From Synechococcus sp. PCC 7336 (GTDB lineage Bacteria; Cyanobacteriota; Cyanobacteriia; Thermostichales; PCC-7336): a DNA stretch of 64,000 nucleotides. Positions 61,306 to 64,000 of the stretch are shown here, one piece after another. The notes under the pieces are model-generated. The model had not been told where the DNA came from. It made no database searches and saw nothing but the letters and a program-made list of their open reading frames with translations. The position numbers and the translations under genes were made by a program. The stretch spans positions 186,001 to 250,000 of the forward strand of contig NZ_CM001776.1 in assembly GCF_000332275.1 (NCBI RefSeq), read 5' to 3'. The number at the start of each line of letters is the position of its first letter. The stretch's first letter is position 1.

Positions 61306-63018
61306 TTAGGCTCGTTCAGAATTTGAGGCTACGCCTGAAGCGCTAGAAGATTCCAAGCTGCAGCTCTGCGGTTCGCAGTCTGAGAGCGGAATCTGGACGG
61401 TAAACTTCGAGCCTACATTCAGTTGACTCGTAAAGTGCAGACTCCCCTTGTGAAGGTCTACGCATCTCTGGGCAATGCTCAAGCCCAAGCCCGTGCCTCC
61501 TGACGGATCGACATTGTTGGCACGGAAAAAGCGATCGAACAGGTAGGGTTGTTCTTCTTTGGGAATTCCAATACCTTCATCTTTGACTTCAAAGACTGCC
61601 ATATCCTGCGAGCAGTCAACCCTGAAGTAGACCGTCGAACCTGCAGGGGAATATTTGATTGCGTTAGACAGTAGATTGATGAGAATATGATGCAGCAAAC
61701 GCTTGTCGAGCCATAGGTCTCGACCGCACTGATGCACCGACAGTTGGATATTATGCTGCTTGCTATCGAACGAACGAACCTCTTCTAAAAGCTCGCGGCA
61801 AAGCTGTTTGAGATTGACTCTAGTGAGCTCGAGTTCGAGTGCTTCAGCATCGGCACTCTCAATCAATAACATTTCATCAATAATTTCCCCCATGCGAGTA
61901 CTCGCCAGACAAACTCGCTCGATATAGCTATCGACTTTCTCTGTTGCCAGCTCTTGCTTTCGGGTCTGCAGTAGTTTGCTAGCCATCTTAATAATCGTAA
62001 TGGGCGTTCTCAGTTCGTGCGAGATGGTTGAGATCGTCCGAGATCTGAGACTATTGAGCTCCCGTTCTTGAGCGAGCTGATATCGTATCTCGGCATCGGT
62101 GCGCTCGTATTTGCGAATACGCTGTTCTCGATCCTGGATGGCATCAGTCATGAGCTTCAGCATTTTTGCCAGGACATTAATTTCATCTGGAAAGAGTCCC
62201 GTATCCGATAACTCCGAACTACTTTGGTAATTGCCATCTGCAACCTTCTCAGAAAGATGGGTGAGTGAAGTAATTTTTCGAGTGACTCTTCCAGAGAAAA
62301 TGTAGACTAAGCAGATGGTCAGGCCATAGGTGGGGAAGAAACTGAAAAGGGCAGATTTGAGCAATTCCCGGCGGATACGAGCGACATAATCGGCTTTGAT
62401 ATCTACTCCAAGTATGCCAACCACTGTCCCATCGTTGTCTTTAAGGGGGACGTATGCAGACATCCAACTGCCCCATTCATCCGAATAAAGCGGTCGGTGG
62501 GTGGTCTCTCCCGAATGATAGGCTTGCAGGGAGAACTCTGAGGGAGAATCGGGTTCTAGAAAGCGAAGTCCATTGTCAGGCTCGTCAATTAATAGCGAAT
62601 CCACTAGATAAACAATCTCTATTTTTCCTGGCTGAACGGCAGTTTCTCCGATCCGCCGACTGTTTTCAACTGGACCGATCGCATAACTGTAAGGGTAGAC
62701 AATCGGATCGAGTTGTCGAATGGTGCGAAACCATTCCAATTGCATTTGGTATCTCAGATCGTTGGAAAACCCCTCGCTGTTTCGCTCTCCTTCGCGATAC
62801 AAAGATAACATCGCCTCTACATCGATGCCTGCAGCAGTTCCTTCCGCCGTATCGATCAGATGCTCCCGTATATTGTCAACGACTCGGGCAGAAATGAAGT
62901 GATAGTAAAGAGTATAAGAACTGCCGAAGAGCACTCCAAAGGTAATGGTTACCCCTAAAGCAATCTTGGTTCGCAACTTGACAAATCGGCTGAAATATCC
63001 CGGCATCTTGATTGTCAT
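61306..63018 (-). CDS. Membrane-bound sensor histidine kinase
   Basis: 570 residues. Helices at about 12-34 and 233-253 flank an extracytoplasmic Cache-like sensor domain (DEWGSWMSAYVPLKDNDGTVVGILGVDIKADYV). A HAMP region leads to HisKA with TISHELRTPITI near 333, then INLLSNAIKYSP (N box), VKDEGIGIPKEEQPYLFDRFF and GGTGLGLSIAQ. The signal is unknown and no response regulator is encoded beside it. Confidence 0.87.
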   Translation of the reverse strand: MTIKMPGYFSRFVKLRTKIALGVTITFGVLFGSSYTLYYHFISARVVDNIREHLIDTAEGTAAGIDVEAMLSLYREGERNSEGFSNDLRYQMQLEWFRTIRQLDPIVYPYSYAIGPVENSRRIGETAVQPGKIEIVYLVDSLLIDEPDNGLRFLEPDSPSEFSLQAYHSGETTHRPLYSDEWGSWMSAYVPLKDNDGTVVGILGVDIKADYVARIRRELLKSALFSFFPTYGLTICLVYIFSGRVTRKITSLTHLSEKVADGNYQSSSELSDTGLFPDEINVLAKMLKLMTDAIQDREQRIRKYERTDAEIRYQLAQERELNSLRSRTISTISHELRTPITIIKMASKLLQTRKQELATEKVDSYIERVCLASTRMGEIIDEMLLIESADAEALELELTRVNLKQLCRELLEEVRSFDSKQHNIQLSVHQCGRDLWLDKRLLHHILINLLSNAIKYSPAGSTVYFRVDCSQDMAVFEVKDEGIGIPKEEQPYLFDRFFRANNVDPSGGTGLGLSIAQRCVDLHKGSLHFTSQLNVGSKFTVQIPLSDCEPQSCSLESSSASGVASNSERA

Positions 63019-63089
63019 GTTTTACTGCCACGGATTCAGGATGTTATAGGGCGAACGAGATGCTGGACTTGCCAGTGGTGTTCGAGCGC

Positions 63090-63210
63090 GACCTCTGCAG
63101 ACAAAATGCTCAGTCGAGATTGAAAACACAACCCACTGACAAGATCCTAGCCATTTTCAACATCGACCTATGCAAGCAGAAGGCTCAGTCGAGATTGAAA
63201 ATACAACCCA
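63090..63210. repeat. Two-copy 46-bp direct repeat, 75-bp period
   Basis: Copies at 63090-63135 and 63165-63210 share an exact GCTCAGTCGAGATTGAAAA core followed by ACA/ACCCA, with several mismatches on the left side. They lie upstream of the sensor-kinase start and downstream of the kamA-type stop, so they could be regulatory sites. Only two copies exist. Confidence 0.6.
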
Positions 63211-63258
63211 GAGGCTACTTCAGGATTCAAGCTCCTTGGAGAGATGGAGATTCAGATC

Positions 63259-64000
63259 TTACGCAGTTGGCGAAGGAACCGCCAATTCCTCTGCCTCCAC
63301 AGGGGGCCAGTGTAGAACTTTCCTCTCATAATTTTCAACGATGTATTCACTGGGGGCTGTTTGCACGACCTTTTGCTCGTGTAAAGGTACTTTGCCCAAC
63401 TCAGTTGTTAAAATATATTCTGGCACGGCAAAGCCTGTGGTGTATCCTTTAAGATTATTCATAATTTCGCGACCCTTTTCGATGCTGGTGGCGAAGTGAG
63501 AGACTCCTGTCACATTATCGCAATGGTAGAGGTAATAGGGGCGCACGCGAATTTTTAGCAATCCAGTACAGAGGGCACGCATAGTTTCTGTGTCGTCGTT
63601 AATGCCCTTGAGCAGTACAGTTTGGTTTTGTACGGGAATGCCGTGTCGCAACAGGCGATCGCAGGCAGCAGCGGCCTCTGGAGTAATCTCTTTGGGATGG
63701 TTGAAATGGGTGTTGAGCCAGATGGGATGATATTTCTCTAACATCTGGCAGAGTTCATCTGTGATGCGCTGGGGTAACAGCACGGGATAGCGGCTGCCGA
63801 TGCGGACGATCTCGACATGCGGAATCTCCCGCAGCCGAGAAATGATGAATTCCAAGCGCAGGTCGTCGTAGGTGAGCGGGTCTCCCCCTGTGAGCAGGAC
63901 ATCTCGAATTTCGGGATGGCTGGCAATGTAATCAAAATCTGCTTCCCAGGAGAGTGCTTCGCTGCGCTCGAAATAAGTGCCCCCAACGTCAGTGGTGTGA
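63259..64000 (-). CDS. KamA-family radical SAM aminomutase (start outside window)
   Basis: The reading frame enters from beyond 64000 and ends with TAA at 63259-63261. DVLLTGGDPLTYDDL, RIGSRYPVLLPQRI, WLNTHFNHPKEITPEA, NQTVLLKGINDD and VRPYYLYHCDNVTGVSHF match the lysine 2,3-aminomutase family, which uses SAM, a 4Fe-4S cluster and PLP. The radical SAM Cys motif lies upstream, outside the window. Lysine, glutamate or EpmB-type substrates cannot be separated from this part. Confidence 0.87.
   Translation of the reverse strand, partial: HTTDVGGTYFERSEALSWEADFDYIASHPEIRDVLLTGGDPLTYDDLRLEFIISRLREIPHVEIVRIGSRYPVLLPQRITDELCQMLEKYHPIWLNTHFNHPKEITPEAAAACDRLLRHGIPVQNQTVLLKGINDDTETMRALCTGLLKIRVRPYYLYHCDNVTGVSHFATSIEKGREIMNNLKGYTTGFAVPEYILTTELGKVPLHEQKVVQTAPSEYIVENYERKVLHWPPVEAEELAVPSPTA

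Noticed and set aside
61305-61311. GTTAGGC after the HsdR-N-like gene, resembling an attC core site
   Set aside because: No inverse core GCCTAAC or pairing inner arms lie upstream, and the bases overlap the stop of the convergent kinase gene.
63090-63210. Mini CRISPR array
   Set aside because: The ATTGAAA end and 75-bp period are suggestive, but only two copies exist, they differ at several positions and no cas gene is near.

Overview
The window is chromosomal DNA from a cyanobacterium. The octamer GCGATCGC (HIP1) and its GATCGC core are very frequent, the kaiA-kaiB-kaiC clock operon is complete (57533-60397), and many proteins belong to families typical of cyanobacteria (DUF2839, DICT-domain kinase, Uma2 proteins, PEP-CTERM protein, type II NADH dehydrogenase, DesC-type desaturase). 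A unicellular Synechococcus-like or filamentous Leptolyngbya-like strain would fit, but the species cannot be named from sequence alone.

Layout. 1-26.3 kb is mostly core genome: end of lysS, a Mig/MutY-like DNA glycosylase, a FecR-like PEP-CTERM protein, a methyltransferase, a CpdA-like phosphodiesterase, a PPC-trypsin protease, an internally duplicated membrane protein, ndh-2, a Uma2 protein, a quinone-reductase-like dehydrogenase, a divergent Mn/Zn ABC importer (mntC / mntA-mntB), a DICT-GAF histidine kinase, purS-purQ, ispE, nadB, a pentapeptide protein, an SNase-like protein without catalytic residues, and thrS.

The most unusual part is 27.0-32.1 kb. It reads as a cluster of integron gene cassettes without a visible integrase (a CALIN-type array). 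Three attC recombination sites are well supported (27972-28056, 29347-29421, 32020-32105) and a fourth is degenerate (about 28500-28599). They are interleaved with short plus-strand genes: RidA-like, Uma2, an unknown 155-aa protein, two toxin-antitoxin pairs and a 49-aa ORF. The first attC is interrupted at its inverse core site by the 5' end of an antisense group II intron, the arrangement known for group IIC-attC introns. The intron is itself frameshifted and truncated against a transposase remnant. Both toxins are broken, one by truncation and one by an in-frame TAG.

32.3-36.6 kb returns to core genes (Zn/Cd P-type ATPase, molybdopterin oxidoreductase, yqeK-rsfS). Then come a decayed retropepsin gene, a transposase remnant and an AT-rich NERD-helicase gene. 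39.7-47.9 kb looks like a sulfated exopolysaccharide locus: three sulfotransferases, a Wzx-like flippase, a Wzy-like polymerase and a Wzc-like kinase. 48.4-52.0 kb has an AT-rich desaturase and desC, with a divergent TetR regulator fused to a degenerate tyrosine-recombinase domain. The remainder holds trmO, a tandem-domain BtuR/CobO, a GT9 glycosyltransferase, a TPR protein, kaiABC, an HsdR-N-like nuclease protein, a sensor kinase and the end of a kamA-type gene.

A dispersed repeat of about 167 bp with imperfect inverted ends occurs as two full copies (43116 and 60419) and two partial copies. All functional assignments come from reading motifs by eye; no database search was run.
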